IMG/VR virus record: IMGVR_UViG_3300012922_000310
Span: 1-31,220 of that record
Source of the DNA: a virus
Strand: one strand, 5' to 3'
Length of the DNA: 31,220 nucleotides
Below are positions 6,789-13,835 of the stretch, piece after piece. Made by a program: the position numbers and the translations under genes. Each line of letters starts with the position of its first letter. Positions within the stretch are counted from its first letter, which is position 1. The notes under the pieces are model-generated. The model was given only the letters and a program-made list of their open reading frames with translations. It did not search any database and was not told where the DNA came from.

Positions 6789-7585
6789 TCGATATCGTCC
6801 TGTACGATCTCGACGGGGCCGTGTGCCCGCCGAACCTCTCCGAGCCGGTCGGCGGCTCGGAAGTGGAGTTGTATCAGCTGCACGAGGCGTTCAATCTGGC
6901 GGGGCTCTTTTGCAAGCTCGTGCTCAAACGACCGAGCGACGCGAACGTCAAAATGAAGTGCCGCCGTCTCGTCTACTGGCGCCAGGTCGAGGAGGCGCCG
7001 TGGTGCCGCCCCGAAGCCGAGCCGGTAATCCGTGCGACGGACGCGAAACCCAACGACTTCGAGGCGCCGCACGTCACGATATGCGTCTCTCAGTGGCAAG
7101 CCCGCGCGTTCGCGTCGCCGACGATCGTCGTGCCGCCGATGCTTGGGCGACACGTGGAGGAGGCCGCGGCGCTGAGTCCGCGACCGCGATACGGCTGGAT
7201 ATACGCGAGCGCAGCGAACAAGGGGCTTCGAGAGACTCTCGCGGCGTGGCGCGCTGACGCGTCTAAATCCGCGCCCTTGTACGTTACGACGACTGGCTAT
7301 GACGACCCTGACCGGGAATCTCTTGAGTGGCTCGGACGCCGTTGGCTCGGACGTCTGAGCCCACGCGAGATGGTGAGTATCATGTCCGGATGCCGCGGCA
7401 TGTACTACCGCAACGTCGCACCCGAGACCTTCGGAGTAACGACCGCAATCGCGGTGAAACTTGGCCTCGAACTCGACATCGAGTGCATAGGCCACGAGGC
7501 TTGCGGGCTCGCGGAGTCTCGGGTGGTGCAGGACCTATCAGAAGAGGCGACGGTGAAGCGATGGGTGGAGGCCCTACGACTATGA
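6785..7585 (+). CDS. GT4-like glycosyltransferase
   Basis: 266 residues from ATG at 6785 (ATGA overlap). The features fit a compact GT-B fold, family-4-like glycosyltransferase: an early V-G-G-S-E motif (residues about 20-24), a central A-N-K-G-L-R-E-T-L segment like the K-G-L of GT4 donors, and A-P-E-T-F-G-V with a following A-V-K-L-G, corresponding to the E-x(7)-E nucleotide-sugar region. It is shorter than typical GT4 enzymes (about 350-400), with a reduced N-terminal domain. The acceptor may be virion protein, host envelope or modified DNA; nothing here decides. Confidence 0.7.
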   Translation: MIDIVLYDLDGAVCPPNLSEPVGGSEVELYQLHEAFNLAGLFCKLVLKRPSDANVKMKCRRLVYWRQVEEAPWCRPEAEPVIRATDAKPNDFEAPHVTICVSQWQARAFASPTIVVPPMLGRHVEEAAALSPRPRYGWIYASAANKGLRETLAAWRADASKSAPLYVTTTGYDDPDRESLEWLGRRWLGRLSPREMVSIMSGCRGMYYRNVAPETFGVTTAIAVKLGLELDIECIGHEACGLAESRVVQDLSEEATVKRWVEALRL

Positions 7586-7875
7586 GTTACACGATATGGC
7601 CCGACGGGCCGACCGGTGACGTGCTGCAACAGGTGAATGCTGAGCGGTATCGGCAAGAGGAATTGCGAGCGCAAGGCAAGTTCCCCGCGTCGTGCGCGAC
7701 GCCGAACGGCCTCACGAATGCCGAGAAGTTTTCGGTGCTCGGCGAAGAGGTCGGTGAGGTCGCGCGGCACGTCACTGAGGAGCGAATTGACCCGGCGCGG
7801 CTCGACAGGGCGAAGCTGCGAAAAGAACTGATCGAGGTCGCGGCGGTCTGCGTCGCATGGGCGGAGTCACTATGA
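7582..7875 (+). CDS. MazG-like nucleotide pyrophosphohydrolase
   Basis: 97 residues, ATGA overlap on both sides. The pattern matches all-alpha NTP pyrophosphohydrolases: an N-terminal helix V-N-A-E-R-Y-R-Q-E, then L-G-E-E-V-G-E-V (residues 53-60) and K-E-L-I-E-V-A-A-V (81-89), the two acidic helices that bind Mg and hydrolyse nucleoside triphosphates to monophosphates. The last acidic position is Glu rather than the usual Asp. In phages such proteins may tune nucleotide pools or (p)ppGpp; here it sits between a glycosyltransferase and a methyltransferase. Confidence 0.75.
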   Translation: MSYTIWPDGPTGDVLQQVNAERYRQEELRAQGKFPASCATPNGLTNAEKFSVLGEEVGEVARHVTEERIDPARLDRAKLRKELIEVAAVCVAWAESL

Positions 7876-8489
7876 GCATCGACAAGCCGCAGAAGACGTT
7901 CCCGGACATCGGGAGCCTCGCCGACTACATGAATGCCGCTCGCGAGCGTGGCGACGAGGAGCTTCGCGCGCAGTACAATCCGATGTACGAGCGCTCGCAG
8001 TTTCACGGGTACGGGTGGGGCACGCACATCCCGCTCCTCGCATCGGTGATCGCAACGGCGCGCCCGGGCCCAGTGCTCGAGATTGGTGTGGGCCGGTGCT
8101 CGTCGCCTATGCTCGTCGAGATGTGTCGGGCGATGGGGCGGTCGCTCGTCGGCCTCGACTCGTCGAAGGAGTGGGCCGCGGAGATCGAGGAGATCGGGTA
8201 CCCGACCATGGCGGCACTCGCGGACTGGGCGCTCGTCGATGCGTGGGTACGCCGCGATGAATGGTCGGTGATATTCATCGACCACGGCCCGGCCGAGGCG
8301 CGCCTACCCGTCCTCAAAGCGTGCCGAGGTTACGCCGAATTCATCGTCTGCCACGACGCGCACAATCCGGGGTATCTCATTGGGTTCGACGACTATCTGG
8401 ACACCTTTCGGTTCAGGTCGGATTACACGCTCATGGCCGCGCAGACGTCGGTGGTCAGCGACGTGCGGGCGTATGCGGGGGCGCGGTGA
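7872..8489 (+). CDS. Class I SAM-dependent methyltransferase-like protein
   Basis: 205 residues, ATG at 7872 with ATGA overlap. The Rossmann motif I is V-L-E-I-G-V-G-R at residues 68-75, with an acidic residue at the end of strand two (G-L-D96) and a post-motif strand V-I-F-I-D-H-G. No N-P-P-Y or cysteine catalytic motif of DNA methylases is seen, so a small-molecule, sugar or protein target is more likely. Its place among glycosyltransferases suggests a part in making or decorating a glycan, which is inference. Confidence 0.7.
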   Translation: MSIDKPQKTFPDIGSLADYMNAARERGDEELRAQYNPMYERSQFHGYGWGTHIPLLASVIATARPGPVLEIGVGRCSSPMLVEMCRAMGRSLVGLDSSKEWAAEIEEIGYPTMAALADWALVDAWVRRDEWSVIFIDHGPAEARLPVLKACRGYAEFIVCHDAHNPGYLIGFDDYLDTFRFRSDYTLMAAQTSVVSDVRAYAGAR

Positions 8490-8722
8490 GGCTGAAACTA
8501 TCCGACGCGCTGGAGTGGCTCGCACGCACCGAAGGCCTGTACCTGTATGGGCAGCCTGGCGAGGTAGTCGATACCGTAACTTGGGCCGTCGGCAGCAACA
8601 GCGCGTCCGGTGAGGTTGAGGAGGTGTACGCGCAGGGCGAGACGGTGCTGAAAGCCATCATCGCCGCGCGCAAGAGGATGTGCGTGACGTTCCTCGACAC
8701 GAAGAAGGGCGGCCTCGTATGA
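8486..8722 (+). CDS. Small hypothetical protein
   Basis: 78 residues from GTG at 8486 (GTGA overlap with the methyltransferase stop). It begins with a predicted helix (L-S-D-A-L-E-W-L-A), followed by beta-rich segments and a terminal helix with basic residues. No motif recognised. The next start at 8719 overlaps its stop. Confidence 0.6.
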   Translation: MRLKLSDALEWLARTEGLYLYGQPGEVVDTVTWAVGSNSASGEVEEVYAQGETVLKAIIAARKRMCVTFLDTKKGGLV

Positions 8723-9552
8723 CCATCTCGATTGCCCTCGCGGTACCGCATACAGACTGGATACCCGAGCGCGTCGAGTCGTGCGCGCGTCTCACGTCCG
8801 CACTCGGACTGAACGCGTACGGCGCGCCGGTGACCGACATTCCGGTCACCGAGTCGCGGCTGTTCTCCGATCGCGAATCCAACCGAGTTTGGTCGCAAAA
8901 ACTCTTCCGCTGGGCGCTAGACACCGGCGCGTCGCATTTATTGCAGATCCAAGACGACGCCATCGTCGCGCCCCGCTTCTGGCCCATCCTGCGCGCCATG
9001 ATCGAGGCTCAGCCTGACCGCATCATCGGTCTCGAAGCGACGCACCCGCTCATTCCGGTGCAGCACCGTGCGGGGCGTCGGTGGTATCGGGACCAATGGC
9101 TCATCGGGGTTGGGTACGTGTTCCCATGCGCTCAACTAGACCATTACGTCGATTGGTGCGCGATCAATCCCGAGCGCGTCGATAAAACAAACGAGGACTC
9201 CCTCATCTCAGAGTGGTCGCACGAGACGGGCCGGTATATCTGGCACCCGATCCCCACGATCATCGATCACGACATCGGCGTCCCATCGACGTACGGCAAC
9301 GACGCGCACCACGAATTCTCGATGTACCGTCGCCCGCTCGTCACGTGGCGCGACGTCGACACTCCCGCGCTGGAGGACCCCGCATACTGGCGCGTGACGC
9401 AAGAGGGCGCCCCTCTCCTGCCCGGGCCCGGCTCGCAACTCTGCTGGTATTGCAGCGTCGGCGACGCGAAACTGACGAGCGCGAAGACGGGTGCGCGACT
9501 CTGCAAACAGTGCCTAGCTGAGATGCTCGGCCACATGCTCGGGAGGCTCTGA
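8719..9552 (+). CDS. Putative glycosyltransferase with C-terminal zinc ribbon
   Basis: 277 residues, ATGA overlap at 8719. It resembles GT-A fold transferases: L-L-Q-I-Q-D-D-A-I-V (near residues 74-83) would supply the metal/nucleotide-sugar aspartates, and a conserved-looking H-P-I-P...D-H-D-I-G-V-P-S block follows near 187-203, as in several phage and capsule transferases. The last 40 residues add C-W-Y-C and C-K-Q-C pairs, a zinc ribbon not normal for this fold, so it appears to be a fusion. Acceptor unknown. Confidence 0.65.
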   Translation: MTISIALAVPHTDWIPERVESCARLTSALGLNAYGAPVTDIPVTESRLFSDRESNRVWSQKLFRWALDTGASHLLQIQDDAIVAPRFWPILRAMIEAQPDRIIGLEATHPLIPVQHRAGRRWYRDQWLIGVGYVFPCAQLDHYVDWCAINPERVDKTNEDSLISEWSHETGRYIWHPIPTIIDHDIGVPSTYGNDAHHEFSMYRRPLVTWRDVDTPALEDPAYWRVTQEGAPLLPGPGSQLCWYCSVGDAKLTSAKTGARLCKQCLAEMLGHMLGRL

Positions 9553-9812
9553 TGGGACCAGTTCAGAATGTTGTGCCTGCTGAAAAGATCCGACGTCTCG
9601 CGTCGGATCTCCTATTGCTGGCCGCTGACCACTTTGCGAACCACGGGTGCAACGACTTCGCTCGACCGGAGTACTTTACCGACCAGGAGTGGGAGCAGTT
9701 GTCCGTCGATTACGAACGCTGGAACAGCAACGGCAGAGACCCGGCATCGCCTCTGGGCGATTGGGTCGCGATGAACTGGTGCGCCATGCTCCTCGAAGCG
9801 GGGCTCATATGA
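9552..9812 (+). CDS. Conserved small phage protein, unknown function
   Basis: 86 residues; ATG at 9552 overlaps the previous stop (TGATG). The central segment L-L-L-A-A-D-H-F-A-N-H-G-C-N-D-F, followed by an acidic helix, an E-R-W-N region and a C-terminal helix with W-V-A-M, recalls a family of small acidic phage proteins seen near nucleotide or DNA metabolism genes. No catalytic role is known to me. Confidence 0.6.
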   Translation: MGPVQNVVPAEKIRRLASDLLLLAADHFANHGCNDFARPEYFTDQEWEQLSVDYERWNSNGRDPASPLGDWVAMNWCAMLLEAGLI

Positions 9813-9970
9813 GCGCAGAACGCGGCGCAATCGAAGAGTACCCGCCCGGCCCGGGCCACCCGAACACGCTGGACGGGTGGCGAGACTGGTGCGCATGGCG
9901 GAACGACCGGGATTCGGAGCGGCGAGCGCGCCGGCTCGCGGCTGAGCGGGCCGCGCAGAGGGGCAAGTGA
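9809..9970 (+). CDS. Very small charged protein
   Basis: 53 residues from ATG at 9809 (ATGA overlap). A Pro/Gly-rich start and a W-R-D-W-C-A-W segment are followed by a strongly basic, Arg/Ala-rich helical tail. The stop overlaps the next start. No family known; the coupled position supports it as a gene. Confidence 0.5.
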   Translation: MSAERGAIEEYPPGPGHPNTLDGWRDWCAWRNDRDSERRARRLAAERAAQRGK

Positions 9971-10179
9971 TGCGAATCGTGCTGAAGGGGTGGCTGGTCT
10001 CTGTCGAAACGCGACGTGTGGATCACCGAGCGCCGTCGCAACGGATTGCAGTGATTCAGGCGACACCGAACGGCAATAACGTCGAGCCGACGCGGGTGGA
10101 GGTGGAGGTCCCGGACACGTTTGAGTGGTGCGAATTCCAGGATCGACGCCTGCGCGTGGTCATCGAGGCCGACGAGTGA
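9970..10179 (+). CDS. Small beta-rich hypothetical protein
   Basis: 69 residues from ATG at 9970; GTG at 9967 is an alternative and would add one residue. The protein alternates polar and hydrophobic residues, predicting a small beta sheet, and ends in an acidic tail. The next gene starts on GTG within its stop region. Function unknown. Confidence 0.55.
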   Translation: MRIVLKGWLVSVETRRVDHRAPSQRIAVIQATPNGNNVEPTRVEVEVPDTFEWCEFQDRRLRVVIEADE

Positions 10180-10925
10180 ACGCCTCCCGCATCCTCGTCG
10201 CGTCGCCCGTCGACGGCAGTCCCGAGACCGCATCCGTCTCGCTCGGCTACTCGTCTGGCATTCGCGCCCTCGAGCGGGCGAACGCGAACGTCCTGCCCTA
10301 CTCGCTCTGTTTCAGCGACGACCTCGCGCGCGCCCGCTCACGATGCGCGTCGATCGCCCTCGAGCGGCCCGGGTGGGACTGGCTTCTTTGGTGGGACGAC
10401 GACGTCGTGTGCAAAGACGTCTCGATCGTACAGCGCATGGTCGACGCGGCGGGCCGTCACGGGCTCGAGATGATCGGGGCGCCGTACCCGCGGAAACGCA
10501 TTCAGGCGTCGTTCCCATACAAGCCGTTGCGGACGCAACTCGAAGCGGGGCGCATTGAGTGGCGCGACGAGGTGCAACTCGTCGAGTGCATCGGGTTCGG
10601 GTTCGTCCTGACGTCGCGTTCGTGTCTCTCGCTCATGACGCAGAGATGGAACAAAGAGTGGTTCACCGACGTGCGCGAGGGGCAGCCACCACGCGAAACG
10701 ATTGCCCTGTTCAAGCAGATTCACACCGACGAATCTTCGGTCCTCGGTCCAAACGGGCTGCCGATGCGGTTTCGCGACCTACTGAGCGAGGACTATTCGT
10801 TCTGTTGGCGATGGCGCGAGATGGGCGGCTCGATCGGGATGTACGTGGGCGAAGGCTCGCCACTGATGCACGTCGGTGCGCACGGGTACACGGGGCAGGT
10901 TACGAATCAGGAGGGGACGTTCTAA
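10176..10925 (+). CDS. Putative GT-A (family 2-like) glycosyltransferase
   Basis: 249 residues from GTG at 10176. Residues 70-78 read L-L-W-W-D-D-D-V-V, the D-x-D site that binds metal and nucleotide sugar. The I-G-A-P-Y-P-R-K-R segment and, near the C-terminus, L-S-E-D-Y-S-F-C-W-R-W-R-E followed by G-x-I and a final H-x-G fit GT2-like enzymes often found in phages. It is the third putative transferase in 4 kb. The GroES-like gene starts on its stop codon (TAATG). Confidence 0.75.
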   Translation: MNASRILVASPVDGSPETASVSLGYSSGIRALERANANVLPYSLCFSDDLARARSRCASIALERPGWDWLLWWDDDVVCKDVSIVQRMVDAAGRHGLEMIGAPYPRKRIQASFPYKPLRTQLEAGRIEWRDEVQLVECIGFGFVLTSRSCLSLMTQRWNKEWFTDVREGQPPRETIALFKQIHTDESSVLGPNGLPMRFRDLLSEDYSFCWRWREMGGSIGMYVGEGSPLMHVGAHGYTGQVTNQEGTF

Positions 10926-11350
10926 TGGGTACCGACGACACGCTCGAATACCGCACGGACCTCTGGACATCGGGGAGCGGCGCGCAGTTCGTAGCCGCTC
11001 GTCTAGGCTTCCGTCCGATGCGAGGCCAGGTCGTCGTCCGCGAGATCAAAGACGAGTACGCAACGATCCGCGGCGTGTACCGACTCGGTGGCAACCCGCG
11101 CGAGGTGAAGATTCACCGAGGCACCGTGCTCGCCATAGGAGCGCCGATGCTCACGGCGAAGGGCGCCGAAGTGCCGCACGGGTTCTCGGGCGGCGACGTC
11201 GTGCTATACTCGTTCCAGCATAACGAGAGGGCGTTTACGTATCCGTGGTCGGACGACAAGCCCGCGACGTGGATACCGCAATGGGCGGTGAGCGCGGTGC
11301 TCGAGGAGGTCGGTGGTTCGAATCCACCCGGCGGCAAAAGGCTGCCGTAG
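10925..11350 (+). CDS. GroES-like co-chaperonin
   Basis: 141 residues from ATG at 10925. The middle fits the Cpn10 beta-barrel: R-G-Q-V-V-V-R-E-I near 37-45, H-R-G-T-V-L-A-I-G-A-P (about 67-77) and S-G-G-D-V-V-L-Y-S (about 91-99), then W-I-P-Q-x-A-V-S-A-V-L-E. The mobile loop is short. Phage co-chaperonins (T4 gp31 is the model) help GroEL fold capsid protein, and its place just before terminase and head genes fits. The last 13 codons, after E-E-V, coincide with the tRNA-like T arm and acceptor hairpin and look added to the usual C-terminus. Confidence 0.7.
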   Translation: MGTDDTLEYRTDLWTSGSGAQFVAARLGFRPMRGQVVVREIKDEYATIRGVYRLGGNPREVKIHRGTVLAIGAPMLTAKGAEVPHGFSGGDVVLYSFQHNERAFTYPWSDDKPATWIPQWAVSAVLEEVGGSNPPGGKRLP

Positions 11351-11365
11351 CTCAGTGGCAGAGCT
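11307..11365 (+). ncRNA. Candidate circularly permuted tRNA (3' half before 5' half)
   Basis: Read in order: variable-loop-like AGGTC (11307-11311); T stem GGTGG, loop TTCGAAT, stem CCACC (11312-11328); acceptor 3' strand CGGCGGC (11329-11335); discriminator-like A (11336); linker AAAG (11337-11340); acceptor 5' strand GCTGCCG (11341-11347); TA at positions 8-9; D arm GCTC-AGTGGCA-GAGC (11350-11364). The acceptor strands pair 7 of 7 with one G-T. All invariant D- and T-loop bases are present. No standard 5-bp, 7-base anticodon arm follows or precedes, so amino-acid identity is unknown and the RNA may need splicing or be a relic. It overlaps the 3' end of the GroES-like gene. Confidence 0.5.
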
Positions 11366-11562
11366 AGGTAGGCGACTGCCGAATAAGAAGCGCTGACAGC
11401 CCGGAAAGACGGGCACTGCGCCAACGCCCTCTCGAGGATGCGGCGACCACGCGCCGTGATACGGACTGACCGACGGCAGCGGCACCGTGAGCGGGTGACT
11501 TCGACCACTCGCCGAATCCTCACCCGTCGGGCCTTCGGGCCGCTCGTGCTACCGTCTGGCGA
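11366..11562 (+). other. Structured non-coding stretch before terminase
   Basis: No credible gene. Several hairpins can be drawn: GGTAG-GCGA-CTGCC with a GNRA loop (11367-11380), GCCCG-GAAAGA-CGGGC (11399-11414), GCGGGTG/CACTCGC (11491-11512) and GGCC-TTCG-GGCC with a UUCG loop (11530-11541). CTACC at 11549-11553 could pair with GGTAG at 11367-11371, closing the whole stretch. This could be the rest of the tRNA-like transcript, an intron, an untranslated leader of the terminase gene, or a packaging site. No group I core could be fitted by eye. Confidence 0.4.
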
Positions 11563-12915
11563 GTGAACTTCGCAGCGCTCTCCCTTCTCGCGCTCGTTCC
11601 TGCGCTCTCCGCGGAGCTTCGCGAACCGTTTCACCTGGCGGATTGGTGCGCGCTAATCGAGCGCGCGGACACGGAGCCCGTCCGCGGGCTCTGCGACATT
11701 CCGATTCGACACTACAAAACGGAGACGACGCTTCACGGGATCGTGTGGCTACTCCTCCGCGACCCGACCCGTCGAATTATCTTCATGACGCACTCTCTCG
11801 AAGCCGCGCAGGCTCGAGGGAAACGACTTCGTAAGCTCGCGACCGAGGCAGGCGTAGGCCCCGCGCGCGGGTTCGACACGATCACGAATTGGCAGAACGA
11901 CCGCGGCGGTGGCGTCGTCGTGATGTCCGCCGACCAGTCGAAACTCGGCTACGACTGCCACGCGCTCGTCTGCGACGATCCGATCGACGAGCACGGCAGC
12001 GACGACGCGCGGGTGCGCGAGGCCGTCGACCAGGCGATCGCGCACTACACGGCGCGCTGTTTCCGTCGCGGCAAGCCGGGGCCCGTGCTCTTACTCATGT
12101 CGCGCTGGCACCCAGACGACCCCATCGGGCGCCGCCTGCTTCGCACGGCGCGTGAGTGGATACACATCCACCATCCGGCGATCATCGACGAGGGGCTGCC
12201 GAGCGAGAAGGCGTTCGCGCCGAATGTGTGGGACCTGCCCGAACTCCGCGCGATGCGAGCGGAGCTCAAAGAGGCCGACCCGAGCGAGCGCAAATGGTGG
12301 GCGCAACTCATGGGCGAGCCGACGCCGATGGGTTCCGACCTGTTCGGCCCCGCGACGTACTACCGCACGTTCCCCGACTGGGGCGGGTACCGTCGCGCAC
12401 GCGGCATCGACATGGCCTACGCAGTCGGCGACGGGAACGACTGGTTCGCGCGCGTCGAGGGGCGAATCTACGGGAGGAAGCTCTATCTCGTCGACGTGGT
12501 GCGGCACAAACTCGACGCGTATCAGATCGAGTCGACGCTGCGGCAGGACGACGAGACGTACGGGCGCGCGCCGGCGTACTCGTACATGAGCGGGCCCGAG
12601 ATCGGAACGGCGCGACTGCTCCGCTCGCGCGGCCTGCAGATCGTTCCGATGCACGCGCGCTACAACAAACTCGTACGCGCGCAGCGCACAATCCGGCGGT
12701 GGAATGACCATGACATCCTCGTGCCTGAGGAGACGATGGCGCCGTGGGTGAAGCCGTTCCTACACCGGCTCGGGATGTTCCGCGGCCACGAAAAAGACCC
12801 GGATGACGAGGGCGATGCGCTCGTCTCGCTCGCGGACGGGTCGATGGGCGGCACCGCCGCGGGGTCGGCGCCGTCCTCGAAGGGGCGCGCGTACCCGGGG
12901 ATGAACGTCGTCTAA
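11563..12915 (+). CDS. terL: Terminase large subunit
   Basis: 450 residues from GTG at 11563. It is the ATP-driven DNA-packaging motor and nuclease. Walker A is a deviant P-I-R-H-Y-K-T-E-T (47-55), Walker B is A-L-V-C-D-D (134-139), and the coupling region reads L-L-L-M-S-R-W-H-P-D-D-P-I-G near 175-190. The C-terminal RNase H-like nuclease begins at G-I-D283-M-A-Y and includes a late D-D-E-G-D418 acidic site. Length and motifs fit the Terminase_6 type used by many Mu-like and other phages. No terminase small subunit is recognised next to it. Confidence 0.92.
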   Translation: MNFAALSLLALVPALSAELREPFHLADWCALIERADTEPVRGLCDIPIRHYKTETTLHGIVWLLLRDPTRRIIFMTHSLEAAQARGKRLRKLATEAGVGPARGFDTITNWQNDRGGGVVVMSADQSKLGYDCHALVCDDPIDEHGSDDARVREAVDQAIAHYTARCFRRGKPGPVLLLMSRWHPDDPIGRRLLRTAREWIHIHHPAIIDEGLPSEKAFAPNVWDLPELRAMRAELKEADPSERKWWAQLMGEPTPMGSDLFGPATYYRTFPDWGGYRRARGIDMAYAVGDGNDWFARVEGRIYGRKLYLVDVVRHKLDAYQIESTLRQDDETYGRAPAYSYMSGPEIGTARLLRSRGLQIVPMHARYNKLVRAQRTIRRWNDHDILVPEETMAPWVKPFLHRLGMFRGHEKDPDDEGDALVSLADGSMGGTAAGSAPSSKGRAYPGMNVV

Positions 12916-13088
12916 ACTCGATGCTGCCGACCAGGACACCCTGACGCCGTCGAGAGCGGCCAGGGGACTTAGCAGACCCGCGACCATTGTCGCACGGCGT
13001 TCACCTCTAGGCAATTGACATCACGCGTGTGTCAAGGCCAAAGTGCGTGTGTCAGAGCGTGCCGATTCGGCGCGCACGGAGGCACATC
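12916..13088 (+). promoter_or_regulatory. Intergenic region with inverted and direct repeats
   Basis: The 173 bases after the terminase gene hold a hairpin CGAC-CATT-GTCG (12980-12991), an inverted repeat TTGACA/TGTCAA (13015-13020 and 13030-13035) and a direct repeat GCGTGTGTCA at 13025-13034 and 13045-13054, twenty bases apart, so on the same face of the helix. A 7-bp hairpin CGTGCCG-ATT-CGGCGCG (13058-13074) sits just before GGAGG (13078-13082). Repeats with this phasing suggest an operator for the head genes. TTGACA could be a -35 box but no good -10 follows. Confidence 0.4.
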
Positions 13089-13697
13089 ATGGCCAAAGAC
13101 ATCAAGACCGGCGACATTCTCACGACCAGCGACGTCGCCGAAGCGTTTCTCCAAGCGAAGGCGGAGCCGTCGACTTACGACGCGATCCGCACACTCGCCG
13201 AGGCGATCGCGAAAAACGCCCAGCCGTCCGCGCTCGACATGGCGGGCATCTCGAAAGAGAAGCAGGACGCCCTGATGGGCAAGGCGGCCAAGCCCGTCCG
13301 CCACCGCTACGTGCCTGGCAAGTCCGAGGAGACCGACGCGACATTCACCATGGTCGTCGTCGAGTCGCGGCGCTTCCCCAATGGACGCATCGTGCGACTC
13401 GAGAATTACCGCGAGCCCGAGGGCTGTTTCAAGCCGATGTCGCAAGGCGGTCGTGCGCCGGACGGCGCCACGATCTGGGCGAACGCGCAGCACTACCAGC
13501 CCGTGAAAGGCGAGCGTCCGCCGAAAAACGTCATCCACCCGTACTATCGCCAATACCTGTACGAAACGTACTGGAAGGCCGACCTCGGGCGGCTCGTCGG
13601 CAAGTCGTTCCGCGAGCGCGAGTGCCTCACGCCCGAGGGGTTCAAAACGCCTTGGGAAGAGGGCGCGATGTTCGCCGTCGACGAGGACGCGGCGTGA
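13089..13697 (+). CDS. Conserved phage head-region protein, unknown function
   Basis: 202 residues. ATG at 13089 is preceded by GGAGG with six bases of spacing, favouring it over the ATG at 13029. The N-terminal 70 residues are helical (T-S-D-V-A-E-A-F, then A-G-I-S-K-E-K-Q), and the rest is mixed with several aromatic residues (Y-Y-R-Q-Y-L-Y-E-T-Y-W). It lies between terminase and portal, where packaging or head accessory proteins occur. It does not look like a standard terminase small subunit, but that role is not excluded. Confidence 0.65.
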   Translation: MAKDIKTGDILTTSDVAEAFLQAKAEPSTYDAIRTLAEAIAKNAQPSALDMAGISKEKQDALMGKAAKPVRHRYVPGKSEETDATFTMVVVESRRFPNGRIVRLENYREPEGCFKPMSQGGRAPDGATIWANAQHYQPVKGERPPKNVIHPYYRQYLYETYWKADLGRLVGKSFRERECLTPEGFKTPWEEGAMFAVDEDAA

Positions 13698-13834
13698 TGG
13701 CCGCGAAGAAAAAGCCCGTCGCGACGCCGCCCCCTCCGCCGCCGGACCCCGCAACGCAGATCGTCCGTCGACCTCCGCCGAAGACCGGCATCCACCGCGG
13801 CGACACTCCACCCACCGTAAAGCGCGAGGCCTGA
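13697..13834 (+). CDS. Small proline-rich basic protein
   Basis: 45 residues, start overlapping the previous stop (TGATG). It begins A-A-K-K-K-P, has six consecutive prolines near residues 11-16 and is rich in Arg and Thr, so it is probably disordered. Followed directly by the portal gene. The coupling to both neighbours is the main support. Function unknown. Confidence 0.5.
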   Translation: MAAKKKPVATPPPPPPDPATQIVRRPPPKTGIHRGDTPPTVKREA

Positions 13835-13835
13835 C

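Noticed and set aside
11260-11336. An ordinary complete tRNA ending at 11336
   Set aside because: The T arm and acceptor strand are good, but no D arm or matching 5' acceptor strand is found upstream, where conserved co-chaperonin codons lie.
11341-11430. An ordinary complete tRNA starting at 11341
   Set aside because: The D arm is good, but no anticodon arm of 5 bp with a 7-base loop and no T arm follow. The matching T arm and acceptor strand lie upstream instead.
11307-11562. A permuted tmRNA
   Set aside because: The D arm is that of an elongator tRNA and no proteolysis-tag reading frame or tmRNA 5' consensus is seen.
13015-13043. A sigma-70 promoter beginning with TTGACA
   Set aside because: The -35 match is perfect, but the sequence 17 bases downstream does not resemble TATAAT.
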